Source of the DNA: Manis javanica
Taxonomy: Eukaryota > Chordata > Mammalia > Pholidota > Manidae
Direction: 5' to 3'
Assembly: GCF_040802235.1 (NCBI RefSeq)
Contig: NC_133167.1
Coordinates: 100,116,001 to 100,180,000, forward strand
Length of the DNA: 64,000 bases
In this document: one piece after another, positions 34,183 through 48,311 of the stretch
How positions within the stretch are numbered: position 1 is the first letter of the stretch
Layout of the letters: the number at the start of each line of letters is the position of its first letter
Notes under the pieces: generated by a model
The model's database searches: none
Seen by the model: only the letters and a program-made list of their open reading frames with translations
What the model was told of the DNA's origin: nothing
Made by a program: the position numbers and the translations under genes

Positions 34183-37100
34183 GTCTTTGCTGGCATTTAC
34201 TTGACATTCATAAGCATATTCTAAATGTACACTCTTGTTAGTAGATGACTGTTTACATAATAGATGGCTCTGTCTACTTCCCAGACTGAAAGAAAGCTAT
34301 ACAAGGGCAGGTGACTGTGTGCATGTACCAAGTCTTACTAGGATTTCTCTCTTTGTTGCTCAGTGATTAATTAGATGCTGTTCCTCCTCTCAGGGGCTTA
34401 TGATCCAATTGTAGATTTAAAAAATCAAAATGCCTAAAACTATTAGAGAATAATACATAGAAATATATCAATATAACCATAACACCAGTATTTGTGAACC
34501 CTTCTCCCATAAATTTCCTACATAATTTGCTTCTAGATATACTGTTCTTGGGATATAGCATAACTACATTTATTTTTCCCCTTTTAACATTATTCATAAT
34601 TTAGAACAATTTAGTGATGGAAAGAATATATATAGTTATATGTTAGTATTTTATTAATTTTATTATTCAAATGGTCTGCAGCAGACTGCAGGACAGTCAT
34701 GACTAAGGTAACTACATCCAGCTTTCCCAGGGCAGTTCATGTTTTAATGCCTCTTGCTCCAGTGCAATTATTAAGAGAGCCCCTTTTTATTCTGAAAAGC
34801 ATCTCAGTTTGCATTGAAATTATATTGTTGTACTATGATCCTCCAACCAGCATTTCATGACACCATCTTTGAGAAGCATTAAGATAATCTACAAATTACT
34901 GGTGATTATGTTATACTCATCTGAATATGAAAATAAAAAAAACAAAAAATAAATTTTTATAGATGAATATTTATAAACTTAGATGTAAATAGTATCTGCC
35001 ATTTTGTTTCTGCATAGTGCACACTTTTTCGTATAAATGAGTTCACCATTAAAAAAGAAACTTTATTGTGAAAGGAACTGAGAGTTAGTATGTATGAGTC
35101 CAAGATTGGGTGTCTAATAGGAACCACACAAAAAGATTGTAACCAGTAGATTACATATGTCTGAACTTGACCCTCTGGGGTCTGAGCTCACCCATCAGGC
35201 AGCTCAAAGGAAAGTGCCCTAGGGTCAAGGCAAGAAGGTTGGTTATCAAGAACAGCCTGATAAAGGGCCAGAATTAAAAGACAAAGACATGTTAGGGATG
35301 AAAGTATTAATTAGTACAAAGAAACAGCACCAGATAGGAAACCAGGAAGAGCTAGACCAGATAGGAAATCAGAAAGAAAGGGTCAAATAAGAAAACCATC
35401 AAGAGACAAATCAACCAGGGGAGGCCTTAGGGTCCAGATCTTGATTGGGGTGACTCTCCAAAGCGCTGCGCTCTTATCCTCACTTTCTTCTGATGTAGTC
35501 CGCACTGAAGGCAAACTGACAGTGCATTGATGTGACTGTTGTGTGGCTTAGGAATGTCCACTCTTCTCAGTCTCAAAGGCAAATGGGTTGTTATGTGGAG
35601 GGTGCAGAATTAATTTAGAATTTAGATCAAGTTCAGAAGGTATTTGAGTTGTACTTAAGCCAGGGCTATCCCTGCTAATGCATTTCTATACATAGATACA
35701 ATCTGGGCCCTCACTGGCAGGTCCTCTGGTAGCCCCCTGGGTAACAACGGCAGTTAATATCATAGAACATGTGGTTTGAAATGACATGCCCTTGGCCTTA
35801 CCAAAGAATCTGTCTATATGTAAATACTATCATGTTTTTGTCTGCTAGGGCAAAGAAGCAGTTCGAATCTCTGAGCAGTCCAAATCCCTCTGAAGTCTAA
35901 GGATGTCTTTTTCTTGACAAACATGAGTCCTTTTCTTATTAACACAGCCATGCAATGGAACAGTGATAGAACAGTTGGTACAGGGGTAACACCCTGAAAG
36001 AGATGAATCACTGTGGGAAGCATTAGCTCTCTGTGTGAGTACAGCTGAGATGTGGGAAGCATTTATGTAACAGTGGACTTTGCTCCTCCATCACCTGGGT
36101 TTGCTAATGGCTCCATCATCAGCGTCTCTTGGTACCAATATTAAATAGGCAGTGTCCAGCTCTGCAGTCACAGAAGGGACTGAGCCTGTGATGAGTGAGC
36201 ATCCAGGAGCTGGCTGAGTGGAGGATCAGGGACCTGCAAGTTACCAGATAGAGTAAAAATGCAAGTGGGGCAACTACTAGCAAAATGGCACAAGGATGAG
36301 GGCACTGAGGGCAAGCGGTCCACAAGAAGGCACCGCTGTAGGAAGCTGACCTTATCCCTAGGCCCTGACCTTCGAAGTACTGACCGGGAATGACCAGGCT
36401 CTCCCTTCAAAGTCAAAGCTGATTAACTTCTAAGCCTTCCCTGCCTTCAGTGAAGTGTGCTACTGTGGGCCGGCAATGCCCCAGGCACCAGGCCTGCTCT
36501 GGAAATGCCACGCAGAGCAAAATCTCTGGTTTCGTGAAGCTTGGAGTTTGGGACATGAGGTAGGTATTAACCATGTGATTGTACAGGTATAGGGAACCTG
36601 TATATGTCTTCTTAACATCACATGTTTTGGGGGGTGATTCCAGCTTTTTAAACTGTTTTCCCCTTTGACTCAAAGTAGGAGAAATAACATAGGATTAAAC
36701 CTGCAAAAGTAGTTAATTGGTAAAACACACATACACAGAAAATCCAGATAGGAAGACAACCTTATTTTTGATGCGAAAACACATGTAAATTACGGTAGTT
36801 GGTAGTTTCCACATAAAACATAAAAAAAAAAAAATCAAACATATGCCACATAGGTGCCACCATTCACAGCAATATTGGAGGGGAGAAAACAATACTTATT
36901 TGGGGGCAGATACATCACACGCCCAGGTTTTACAGTATCAGTACAGTCACTTCACAAAACCATGTCATAGCTAGTTAAGCACTGTTTAAGAATGTTCCCA
37001 AATATATCACATTTTTGGCCCTTAGAGGTTCATTCCTACAGGTTTTGACTAAGTTTCTCTACTGAGAGGGAGAATGAGCCTAAGACACTCTCCAAGCAGG

Positions 37101-39189
37101 TAAAACATCTCTTCAAACTGGAGGCCAGCCACCTGCACCTCTGGTCTACTCTCACCAGCAGCCTTGCATGCCCCAGAGAAGTATCCAGGAAGGAAGTCAG
37201 ATGCCCATGTCGGCACCACCTCCTATGCCAAAGATAACACATCTGTATGTGACGCATGTACTTCTGAAAGGTGATGTCGCAGATGGTACAGGCTGCGAGA
37301 AAGCACACACTCGGGATTCTCACCTAGTCCGAAAGGTCGGGAAAGGCTTCCCCAGGAAGTGCAGTTGAGCTGCAGCCAGAGGGCAGAACCCATTCCTGGG
37401 GGAGATGTGAAGGCCTGTGGAGCGAGTTCACAACGAGAAGACAGCGATGGAGGAACACAGGAGGTGGGGCCTGGGGCCAGTGATATTACAGGGGGCTGAA
37501 GACTCCGTGAGAGGCCAGATTATGTCAGGCTCCAGAGGCTATAGGCAGGATTTCAGTCTTTCTCCTACAAGCAGTCCTAAGCAAGGAGCATTTAGAGTGT
37601 TTTAAGCAAAGTGATTACATATTCAGGTTCTCTTTGTGAAAAGACCATTCTGGAATGAGTAAATGCATGTATTTACCCACCTAAAGACTTCCCATGTACA
37701 AATGCAGTGCGGAAAACAGGGTAGTTCTGTGGGGATGGCGCCCCCTAGGACTGTGCAGAGCTTGAGGAGCCCTAAGTGTACAGCAAAAACAGAGAAATGT
37801 TTAAGGCTAGAACAAGACTTTTTAATAATGGTTTATTTTCATCCATCCAGTAGGGACTACCATTTGGCAGGTATCCTGCACCAGAGCTAATCTCTCCCTT
37901 CTGTTTACTGAGACAGAAGCTGAGCTGAGCCCCCAACTGAGTACTGGGCTAATTACCCATATTATTGAGAGAAGCTTTTGGTTATAAACAGCAAAACACA
38001 CCAAGAGTATGTGTTTGATGTGCTGGGAGGCTATTGCATCTCTTCATGAAGTTGTTTAGACTTTTCTTTTTGGCTCCTATACACGAAGCCTTTTTGTTTA
38101 CTTCCATGTCAACAATTGCTTTAGAAAGTTCCTTCATCTGGTAGCAGCCAAAATTACATCCACTCAGCGGGGGGAATTCCATTCTTCACGGAGGCCTTGT
38201 GTACGTGCGAGTGGTTTGATGCGGGTGGGACCTTTGGGACACATGAGGCGGCAGACAGTACTCTGGTAGAATTTATGCAGTAGAGTATTGCCTGATTCAC
38301 CCTGTTTGTTTCGGCAGTGCACCGATTTGTTGTGATCAACAATGGCTGTGATAATGGACCAGTTTGCTCTGTCCTTCTCTCCTCCACAATCACCTGTATC
38401 TATTGAACATATACCCAAATGTTCATATTGTTTTCATCCAGAACATCAATGTGAAGAGTCCTTCCTTACCTGCCTACCCATTCATGTACGAAGCACTCTA
38501 TCCTGAGAATCACATAGACCTTGGTTCTACCCTTTATAATCTAAAACAGTTAAACACATTGACATATGGATACTAAGTACTAAATAGATATAATTTATTT
38601 ACATTACAGATATTATTTAAGTGTTGAGGGCACAGCAAGGATAGTGCTGTGTTTGCAATCCCATATAATAGCCCCACTAGGCACCCTGGAGAGTCACATT
38701 TCCATTCTTCCTTGCAGATATGTGGGAGCCATGTTTTCAGTTTCTAGTCAATGAAGCGAGGGTAGAAATTATATAATTCCAGACTTGGCCATGAACGTCA
38801 CTGTGGGAGATGTCATGAACCCCTTCTCCCTTTACCCAGCAAACCTGGAGGCCATGCAGAGATGGGTCCAAAATGGAAAGGGCCTGAATTCCTGAGTCCC
38901 CACGGGTAGGAGAAGTATACATGAGTGCTGCCTCCCAGGAAGATCCACACTGGACTCTATGCAACAGGGATAAGCCTTCATTGTGCTGAGATTGGGGGTT
39001 TGTCACAGGATAGCCTATCCTAATACAGCAGAGTGCCATTATTAGATTAGATCTAAACCTCATTAAAAGAAAATTGTTACAGTGTGCGGCCATGTGCGTG
39101 TGTGTGTGGGTGGGGGGTACTGCTTTGATTGCAGAATATTACTTGTCTAGCACTAAATACCCCGTATAAAAAGCTTTTGTATAATCGAG
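34183..39189. other. Intergenic stretch, no gene recognised
   Basis: Five kilobases without a recognised gene. The 35050-36660 part is less AT-rich and may include decayed ERVL/MaLR sequence, but I see no LTR pair or retroviral domain. The 37340-37650 part resembles ancient mammalian repeats. A GT-rich run (GTGTGTGTGGGTGGGGGG) lies at about 39100-39117. Confidence 0.4.
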
Positions 39190-39780
39190 ATGTGTTTCAG
39201 TAGATGAAGGGATAAATGAACTGTCTTACACACTGACAATGGAGTATTATTTAACACTGCAAAGAAATGAGCTATCAAACCATGAAAAGATGTGGAGGAA
39301 ACTTATAAGCCTATGATCAAATGAAGGAAGCCAATCTGAAAATGGTATATACTGTATGATTCCCAAAAAAATGACATTCTGGAAAAGGCCCAACTATGAA
39401 GTCAGTAAAAAGTTCTATGGTTGCCAGGAGTTGGAGGTGGAAGGGAGGGATGAATAGACAGATCACAGGTTTCTAGATCAACTGAAAATACTCTGTATGA
39501 TACTATAATGATGGATACATGTCACTGTATATTTGTCCAAATCCATAAGGTACAATACCAAGAGTGACCTCTACTGTGAACTGTGGGCACTGGGTGGTTA
39601 TGATGCATCAGTGTAGGTTTATCAGTTGTAACAAATGTCCGTGCTGATAATGGGCAAGGCTGTGCAGGTGTTGGGGCAGGGAGTGTACAGGAAATCTCTA
39701 GCTTCCCCTCCATTCTGCTGTCATCCTGAAATTTCTTTAAAAAGAATAAAGTCTTAATAAAAAAAGTTTCTGTTAAGGAA
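39190..39780 (+). mobile_element. L1 3' UTR fragment (old, plus strand)
   Basis: Phrases in plus order: CAATGGAGTATTATTTAAC, AGAAATGAGCTATCAAACCATG, AAAAGGCCCAACTATG, AGTTCTATGGTTGCCAGGAG, TTTGTCCAAATCCATAAGGT and TGGGCACTGGGTGGTTATGATG, ending near AATAAAGTCTTAAT. These are typical of old L1 3' ends. Confidence 0.85.
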
Positions 39781-40964
39781 TAAAACACCAAGATGATGTT
39801 TATAGGAGCAATCACGTTCAGCTAGTTTCAACAGAATGCCATCTAAAAGATACTGCCAATTGTTTATTTGTATTTGTGCTAAAATGATATTTGAACACTT
39901 ACAAGGCTATCAACTTGCATGTCTAAGATCAAAAAAGAAACTATTGAGAAGCATGGAGAGGCTGGAGTGTGAGTTGGTTATAGAGGGAAGATTATGATTT
40001 CTGCTTAGGAGCTCTTTTTAATCTCATAAATATCTAGAACTCCATCTGCTTAAATAATGCTGAATGTTATTAATGACATTTAATGTTGCAGTAGTATTAA
40101 AATCCAGTTGCTGTGCTTTTTTTTAGGCTGATAAAATGGATGAGAATTTCGAGACACGCTTCCGTTTCCCATTCAGCTGCCTTCCTTCTGCCCACACCAG
40201 CATGCCAGTATAAGGTAAGACGAAAGACAGGTTTTTTGTTGGATGCTGCACTGGTGTTTGTTAATAGAATTCTACTGGTTCAGAAGTGGGTAGTAAAATA
40301 GTAATGTTTTATGTCAGTTGCCCAAGTATTTTTGGAGTAGAATTTTAGGTTATGTTGAAAAGTAAATTGTAAGCTCCTTTGCGGAAGTTGCTGTTTTTAT
40401 TTCTTTGCATTGTCTAATATATAAAAGGCTCACATGTGAAAGCACACTAGGACCTAAGCCAACAGGGAGGAGACAGAAGAGGGGACTGGGAAACACAACC
40501 TAATACAGTGGCTGCCCCCAATTTAGCAGGCAAATGATACATTGTACAAAAGAGAAGCTTAGCCCTGATTGAAGCTATTTCTGAAGTCTGAGGGTGTCCA
40601 GCTGTTTGGTGGGGCAAAATAGAAAAGAATGTCATTGCATCAGCTCTTACTCAAAAACAAGTGGGCCTCAGCATTATTCTGCCTATTTACTCCAGGGTAG
40701 AAATACAGCCAGAGGATTGGGGGCAGGGAGGAGGGAGGAGGTAATGGGATTGGTGGAAGGGTATGTAAAGGAAGTGTGTCTAGCCTCTGGGAAGGGAGCT
40801 GAAAGCAGACAAATAGAGATTTGGGGCAGGCTTCAAGCCAAGGTTGGCAGGAGGTGCTGAAATCTTAGGCAGAGGAAACTGAGGCATAATATCTCTGAGA
40901 TGAACTGGCCCAGTAGTACTTCTGCTATTAACAATGAACATAAAAAGAGTACCAGCCTCCATCT
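39781..40964. other. Intergenic stretch, no gene recognised
   Basis: No gene or repeat family recognised. The GGAGGAGGG-type purine tract near 40715-40742 is simple sequence. Confidence 0.4.
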
Positions 40965-41185
40965 ATTAGGTACTTAACATGTAATAGAACATTATATATA
41001 TACATATCATCTCCTTTGAATTCAATTCAGACAACAGGCCAATGAGGTAGTTACTGGTGTCTCCATTTTCAGAAATGAGAAAAATGAAATATTGGAAGAT
41101 TAATCCTTGGCCAAAGTCATACAGTTGGTAAAAGCAGAGGTGGAATTTGAGTGTAGGCTTCTGACTCCCCACACTGGGGCTTGTC
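40965..41185 (-). repeat. MIR SINE, minus strand
   Basis: The plus strand reads TATTAGGTACTTAACATGTA, CAATGAGGTAGTTACTGGTG, CTCCATTTTCAGAAATGAG, TGGCCAAAGTCATACAGTTGG and AGCAGAGGTGGAATTTGAG, the reverse complement of the MIR consensus from 3' end to head. Confidence 0.9.
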
Positions 41186-44100
41186 TGCTACAGGTTACTA
41201 AGGGGGGTCAAGTTCTCTGACAAACTCTGCCCTCCTTCAGAGTCAACTTCTGGAGGCACCAGACACTACCTTTAACGGACTGCAACATTCTTTCTCCCAT
41301 ACTACCTAATACAGCACCTCACATCAGTAAGTGAATATTCATTGTTCATTTTTTGGTTGCTTTTAAAACCAAGTTACGATGATTAAAGAGAAAAACAACA
41401 ATAATAAAACTTTCCCTAGTACCCCAGGATGGATATTTTTGCTTCTTGGGAGAAAGGAATTTTCTCCTGTATAGAGTTAATATGCAGTATACATCTTCTT
41501 CATAAATCATGAACCTTAGGGATCTGCATGCACTCACCATCTGTACAGTTTTGAACAGTTGGCAATTATATCAGTGGACCCCATTTAATAAGTTTGTGTA
41601 TAACTTGAGTTAGACTTTGAGTGGCTAGCCAAATGAATTAATTCAGGTTGTCTGTTCAGGTATTCTGTATTCCCATGTATGTTGGACATAGAGTAAGTAG
41701 TCAGTAAAAGCTGGCTGCTCTTCTGTATGTCGTTATTATTACATAAAAAGTTACTGATGTTGCAGCTGCAAAGGAGTTAGATTGAGAACCCTCTATTAAG
41801 ATTCTTCTGTATTTCTAGTGGCCATTAACCAGGACATCATTAGAGACTTTGGACAAGATTAGCTAATGAGTGGCTCAATTCATTAATGAGACAATTCAGC
41901 TGTGCTTTCTCTTCCCTTAATGGCAGATCTTCTCACCTCCAAGGCACTATTTAAACTATTAAAATAACTAATGATATCATTACCATTGTCAGAAAAGTCC
42001 CAGCCTGAGCAGATATCTTTACTAGCAAATGTCAAGTCTGTGTTCCAGTAGAACTTTTTACTTCTTAATGACATTAAAAGCAAATCGGGTAACAGCAGAG
42101 CAGGAAGCCAGCTCAGCTTGTGGGTCCAAACAATGGGAAGAGTGTAGGAATCTACCATTATACTTTTTTAGTCAGATATGCAATTAGAGTTGTTCCTTTG
42201 TGCAAAGACAATTTAAGGTTGAATTTTTCTATGATATTTAAATTGAATGAACACAAAGGCCTTAATTGTCAGTCAAACTCACACGAAATACATGTCACAT
42301 CCATCCCAGACTGTTGCTGATGATAAACAAAATATATATGGTAAAAGTAATAGCATGTGTAACAACAGTATCTGGGGGTGCCTGAACCCATCAGATTTAG
42401 TGGAGACCCCATTTCTGCCCAGATGAGGTTTGGTTCTGAGAGAGAGAGCTGTGTGAGGAATAGGTTAGCACAGAGCTGCCATTGAGTTTAGGGGTCTCTC
42501 AGCTTCTCTATCTTCCTATCATATAGCTCTTTCTGGTTCAAACGTTCATTTTTCAACAGCTGCTACCCATAAATGGCAGGTTTATTGGCAGTCTTCATGA
42601 CAGACCATGAATATTTCACTAAAAACATTTCTAGATGAGTAACTGGCAACCCCTGAGAAACCCCAGTTTATCAATTTATGCTTACAAGGGGTTCATCTGT
42701 TCTGCTGTTCATAAGGACAGAGAAGTGGTATACAGACCTGTTAATAACCCTTTCCTTCGTAAGAACAAAGAGAAGTCAGCTGGAATATAAAATATATTTG
42801 AAATGCAAAGCAGCCAACTGTTACTTTCAGAACATCAACCACTAAGGGTCAAACACCTAAGTTTCAACTTGTTTTGACCTGAATATAGCAGATTATTAAA
42901 ATCACCAATGCTTGATATCACAATGAATCAAAAATAAGATCAATTTAAGTAAGTCTTCATAATAGTTATTTAAGAAAAAAAGTCACATTTCCCAGTGTAA
43001 TCATCTTTTAATTCAACCTAATTCCCCCAGAGAAAGACAATCTGTATAAAATACAGTCAATTATAAGTGTTTTGCTGTATCTGAAGGTTTACCTTCAGAG
43101 AACATGCTTCAGAAGCAAATAACAGAAAGAACAGTGTGATTAACCATAGCTTTCATATAATACACTCCTTCCAAAGTAATTTCCCCTTATTTTACCTATT
43201 CATTGGATAAAATGCAATATTACTATTAAAGATGGCTCTAATCTTAAAAATGACATAAACTTGTAGGCATTGGTTATAATAAGTGAAAAATCTCATAACC
43301 GAAACAATATCCCATTTCACAGTAATAAAAACTTAAATACCGGGGGTGAGAAGAAATGGATATGGCTTTTCATATTGGCAGCTCACCTTTTCTTTACTGT
43401 GGGCATACGCACAGGTTGTCTAAGTATTAGAGACAGGATGAACATTAAACCTTTTGACTTTTCCATTTTTCTTTCTTGGAAGAGGGGAGAAAAACAGACA
43501 CCCAAGCTAGTGCTGGGGGTGAATGATAGCTTGGACATACTGAGTCACACCCTTACAACAGACCTGTTCCTTAACTGATGGTACTCAGTACACGCATTCA
43601 TTTAGTGAATCGGGACTCCGTGCATGTTACCTGCTTTGTGCTTTTGAACCTGTTTTTGGATAGGATGCTGAGGACATACAAAGAATCAGCTATATGTTCC
43701 CCATGTTAATGCATTCAGTATTTTAAAAGGCTTTTGATATGTTTGTTACTGGACATAACACGGATATCCAAAGTCCTTCTCTGCTGTTATGTGTAAATGC
43801 TATGGGAACACAGAAAAGAGAAAGTGGATTTGTGCCCAGAGGAAGTGTTAATTGAAGTGGTAAGATTCATGCTGGTTGGAATAATGGGTCTAACCTCTCC
43901 AGCACAAGTGGAAGGGGAGGAAATAGTGTTACATGGAGGAGAAAGTGCAAGTGACATATATTTGTGAAGGGCCAGGTAGCCTCACTCCCCTGGGCCTTCT
44001 CTGGAAAGAATTTGGGGGATTTTCCACCCCATCCAGGTGCCCTGCCAGCTTACATGTTAAAATCATTCTCACTGATCTAGAGGATAGGCTGGGAGGCAAT

Positions 44101-44230
44101 GGCATGGTCATGCACTGGTGGAGAAAAACAACTTTTTTCTCAAAATTTGGTGATGGTAAAGCCAGAGGGGAATAATGAGGTATTAACTAGGGAACACCTG
44201 GAGATTAATTTTGAAGAAGGAAATCAATCA
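41186..44230. other. Intergenic stretch with a TAAT-rich candidate regulatory block
   Basis: No gene recognised. Between about 41810 and 42310 the DNA is dense in homeodomain-like cores (TAATGAG twice, CATTAATG, CTAATGA, CTTAATGG) and lacks repeat features, unlike the worn repeats around. It is a candidate conserved non-coding element; conservation cannot be judged from one genome. Confidence 0.35.
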
Positions 44231-44246
44231 AATAGCTAAATACCTA

Positions 44247-44269
44247 TATATGTGTGTGTGTGTGTGTGT
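44247..44269. repeat. (TG)n microsatellite
   Basis: A TG dinucleotide run of about ten units, ending in GTACGTGCACATA. Confidence 0.9.
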
Positions 44270-47200
44270 ACGTGCACATAATTATGACTGTTTTTGTGTG
44301 TGTCTCTGACTTTAGCTGCTTCTTTTTATGCCTCATGAAAGTTATTAGCAAGAATATTAAATAACCTGGTATCAAAGTTGTGGCTATAATGGACGCTCCC
44401 TATTGCAATGATGTCCCTTCAGATTTAGTGACACCCATCTGTCAACCCACCCTCTGACACCGTGTGCCCAGACGTGCTTCTTTACGGCTTCAAATCCTGG
44501 GAATTTCTTCGTGTACACCACCATAGGCGGATCTATGTGCCATAATTAGTATCTATGCATTTTATTGAAATGAAAGGGAGCTTTTGGCAAACTTTGTGAC
44601 CTTACCGGTTTTGAATGCACTGAGAACAGGGGTAAGAGCTTGCACAGCAGCTGAGGTGAGCAAGCTCGCTGTGTTCAGACGGATCTCCAAAATTGGTGAG
44701 TGGTGAATACCTAGAAGTAAAACGGCAGAGACACAGCATGTAAAGGGGTTGAAAGCCTCATGGAAGGCTGCCGTGGTGAATGGCTGGGACAAAGCTGTGG
44801 CTCTCCACCAGCTTGTCACTGCTCACTTCACTGGAAGTCTGCTTTACAGGCCAGGGAGAGACCCAGCATTGCTTAAATGACCTCTGGCGAGTCTCTGTAC
44901 ATTCATGGGGCCTTAAGGATCTTTGTCCAGGGAAGAGTTAAAGACCCCAAATTCTGGTTCTAATAAGAGAATGCAAGCTCCTAGGCAATGTTCATAGACC
45001 TGTGCACCCCTTGTTTTTCCCATGTGTCCCACATAGCTCATTATTTCGCTGCTTCACTGGTCTCTCCCGAAAATTCCAAACCTCAAGACAGTCTGCACTG
45101 CCTCTTCCCTCCCACCTCCCCCGTTTCTGTGTCTGGTGCAGTGTCACTGCTGTCAGTGTCATCGTGAGGGAGGGCACCTCATCCAAATGGCCTTTTATGT
45201 TAAACTACATGTTGTCTTCTCCTGCTCCTATGGAAGTCTTGATTTCCGTGCATGGTTTGGCTGACATATTTAATAAAATCTACAAAATTCTATTCTCCTA
45301 ATGTTGAATCATAGGAAATCATTTGAGGTGGTCTGTGATATTACAGCTTTTCTAAAAGGCTTAAACTATTTCAAAGATTTTATATATTGCCTGTACTTAA
45401 TATTTTACCAACTACATATATTGTCATTTTTAAATCTGTGCTTGTTTCAAGGGAAATTTTGTCCATATGTTCCTAACTAATGTACATTTAACTCGCCAAA
45501 TGCTGAGGAAGATTTTCAGTACAGGTCATTGGAAATTAACTTGCTCTCAAATTCTGTAAAGGAAAGCTTATTTCCATTATCTTGGTGTAGTGACATGTAA
45601 TGCCAACCTAATCATTATTTATTGATGCATAATGTAAGATGAAAGGTAATTTACCTAGTAATTATTTTATTTCCCTTTCCCATAAAACCAATAAACCAAA
45701 AGACCAACTAATCCAAATTGAGGAAATTGATTATATTTAATTCATTTCAGTAATGACTGTGCCTCCTGTTCTATAATGAATTTGAGGTGACTTACAAAGA
45801 AAATAACTAAAAAAACATGCAAGATAAGAATGTGAAGTTAGAAAGAGAAGGTGTCTGTTGACTACCTCAAGAAGGCAAATAGGACTGTTTTAAGTTTGGC
45901 TGAGATACTACGCTTCTCCAAACATACCCTGGATACAGAAGGAGAGCAAGGAGATTGGGTTAGGATTTTTCCAAAGGGATGAACAATCAAGAATAAAAGT
46001 CCTTGACGCACTTCAGTGCAAGGATAGGACCTGGGTTGGTCTGTTTCTGGCCTGGCAGGCTGCCGTCAGCCCATCTGCCGGAGCACTCCTGGCGGTGAGG
46101 CCCAAGATGGTCCCCTGGGGCACTGGGGCACCAGGGAGTGAGTTTAGAGGGGGCCAGGGTGAGTCCCCGACTCATCCCGAAGTAAGAATAATGAGGCAAT
46201 TCTAGGGGTCACTAAACATGATTTTTTGAAACATTTGAAGCTAATAAGAAATGGCAAGCTGCTAAGTAGAGGTCGTGGAAGCACCCATCTTTCCCAATAC
46301 TTCAGGCTCCTTCCATGCTGGACTGGAAACCGGAAGTTCAGTGTACAGTTTTTAAAATAAGACTAGTTTATCAATGAAACAATCAGGCATATTTTAAAAT
46401 GAAATAGACTTTTTGTTGAAGTATACTTAGGTAAACTTGGTATCTTTCACATTACCCCTTTTAATTTGCATTCATTACTGTTTTATTTTTTGATTAATGA
46501 AACAATATAGTCATTAAAAATGTTAGAAATAGTTTTTAAAGAAACAAGTAATTTATATAATTGCTTCATTCTTCAATAATCTCTGTTAATACTTTGGTAT
46601 TTTGTTTCAGTATGTATCTAATATTCTTCTTTCCTTTCCCTACCTTCCTTCTCTCCTTTCTCCCTTCCTCCCTCCTGGATTAATTTCTTCCTTTCCACCC
46701 ACATATATATTCAAAATGATCATTGTTTCCCACATAATATGTGTATACATGTGTGTGTATATCTACACATATAAAGATATATGTAATTTAACTTTAACTT
46801 AATGTATATAACAACCAAGTTTAATGTGTAATTATATATATGTTAATATATAAAACTTTATCTAATTCTGCCTATCTATATATCTATATCTATATCTGTA
46901 ATGTGATTTAATCCCAGATTGAATAGTACCCACAATTCCCGAGTTTGCTCTAAAGTTTCCAACTGCTCAAACTGTATTTACCTTAACTACCAATGACCAC
47001 TGCCCTGAGAGGCTCATGTGAATATTATTCTCTCTTGTGTCTCTTTTCCCAGCTTTTCTTCACTTCAATCTGGAAAGGAAGAAAAAGAAAATAACACATT
47101 CATGCAGTGGGTACTCTTTCAAATAGCATGAATCTGTGGGACTTTTTTCCAGAAAAATAGCTACCCTTTTTAACTTTTCTGTTATTATCTTTCTTATTTT

Positions 47201-48311
47201 AAGATTTTGTTTTTCTAGTTCATCAAAAATATTTTTCAGTAGCCCCCTTTATGATCAAACAAACTTATTTGTATGAAATAATGTTCATTTTTGTAGAATG
47301 TAAGTTTAAATTATTTAAATAGAATATAAGGGTTTTTAACACATAATTGTTGAAAAATAAAAGGCAGTAAATGTAAAAATCATGAGGTAATTCATCAATT
47401 CAATTTTATTTTCATTTAATAATATTGATTTCATTGACAGTCAATTCTATAACTTCATTGTTATTAAAATGGCTCTGAAATATATATGTGTATATATGCA
47501 TCTATTTTACCAGAATATTTATGATTTAGTAACTTTTGAACTTGGCAGCCCACCCAAACTCAGCACAGGCATTTAATGGATAACATTATACTTCTGTCCT
47601 TACCAATAAATTCCTTAATAAGGCATAATTCATATTAGAGCTTCATTCCCTGCTGCCTCAAAATGAGGAAAAGAGGAAAGCTAAATATCTCTAGTTTTGA
47701 TACTGTGAATGAACTCAAACAGCACTTTTCCTTTTTCCCATTTTTGATATTGAAGAAAGATAAGAATTATTTCTAAAGTGCCAGAAACACTTGAGCTTCA
47801 GTCCAACTACTCAATAACCAGAGGTGACAGAATCCATTTCCAAACTCTTTGTGGGAGTAGGCACAGCATAACTTGACTCCTTCCCACTAAATGAAAAAAG
47901 AAATAAAAAGAATACCTTGAAAAATTATGGCTGGTGCTTACTTTTACTGAGAATTGTGAACTTCTAGGCTGAAAGAAAGGACATAAGCCTTTCCAAGGAA
48001 ACCTAACTTATTTTTAAAATAATGTAAGATAAATTGTCAATATGGATCTTAAGAGACATGTAATGATAGTGTGACTTGTAAGCTGGAGATAATAGGCAAA
48101 TGGAGAGTCCATTAGCCAGCATGGGCTAGGCTATGCTGCATTGACAACCCACCCCTAAGTCTCCATGGTGTGAAACACAAGAGCTGGTTTCTCATTTGGG
48201 AAAAATCTTCTGTGAGTCTGCACAGTGCTCCAGTCCATTGTCTCCCAGGTAATTTCCAGTGTGATTCTTCTGGTACGGGTTGCATTCATTCTCCTCAGTC
48301 CTCGTCCCTGC
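44270..48311. other. Intergenic stretch, no gene recognised
   Basis: Four kilobases, mostly AT-rich. A pyrimidine tract rich in CTTCC and TCCC blocks occupies about 46608-46676, and TA/TATC-rich simple sequence lies at 46735-46900. Frames are short; none shows a domain. Confidence 0.4.

Noticed and set aside
36117-36140. TGGTACCA resembling the start of a tRNA-Leu primer-binding site of an ERVL
   Set aside because: The 8-mer is its own reverse complement and the following bases match poorly; no LTR adjoins it.
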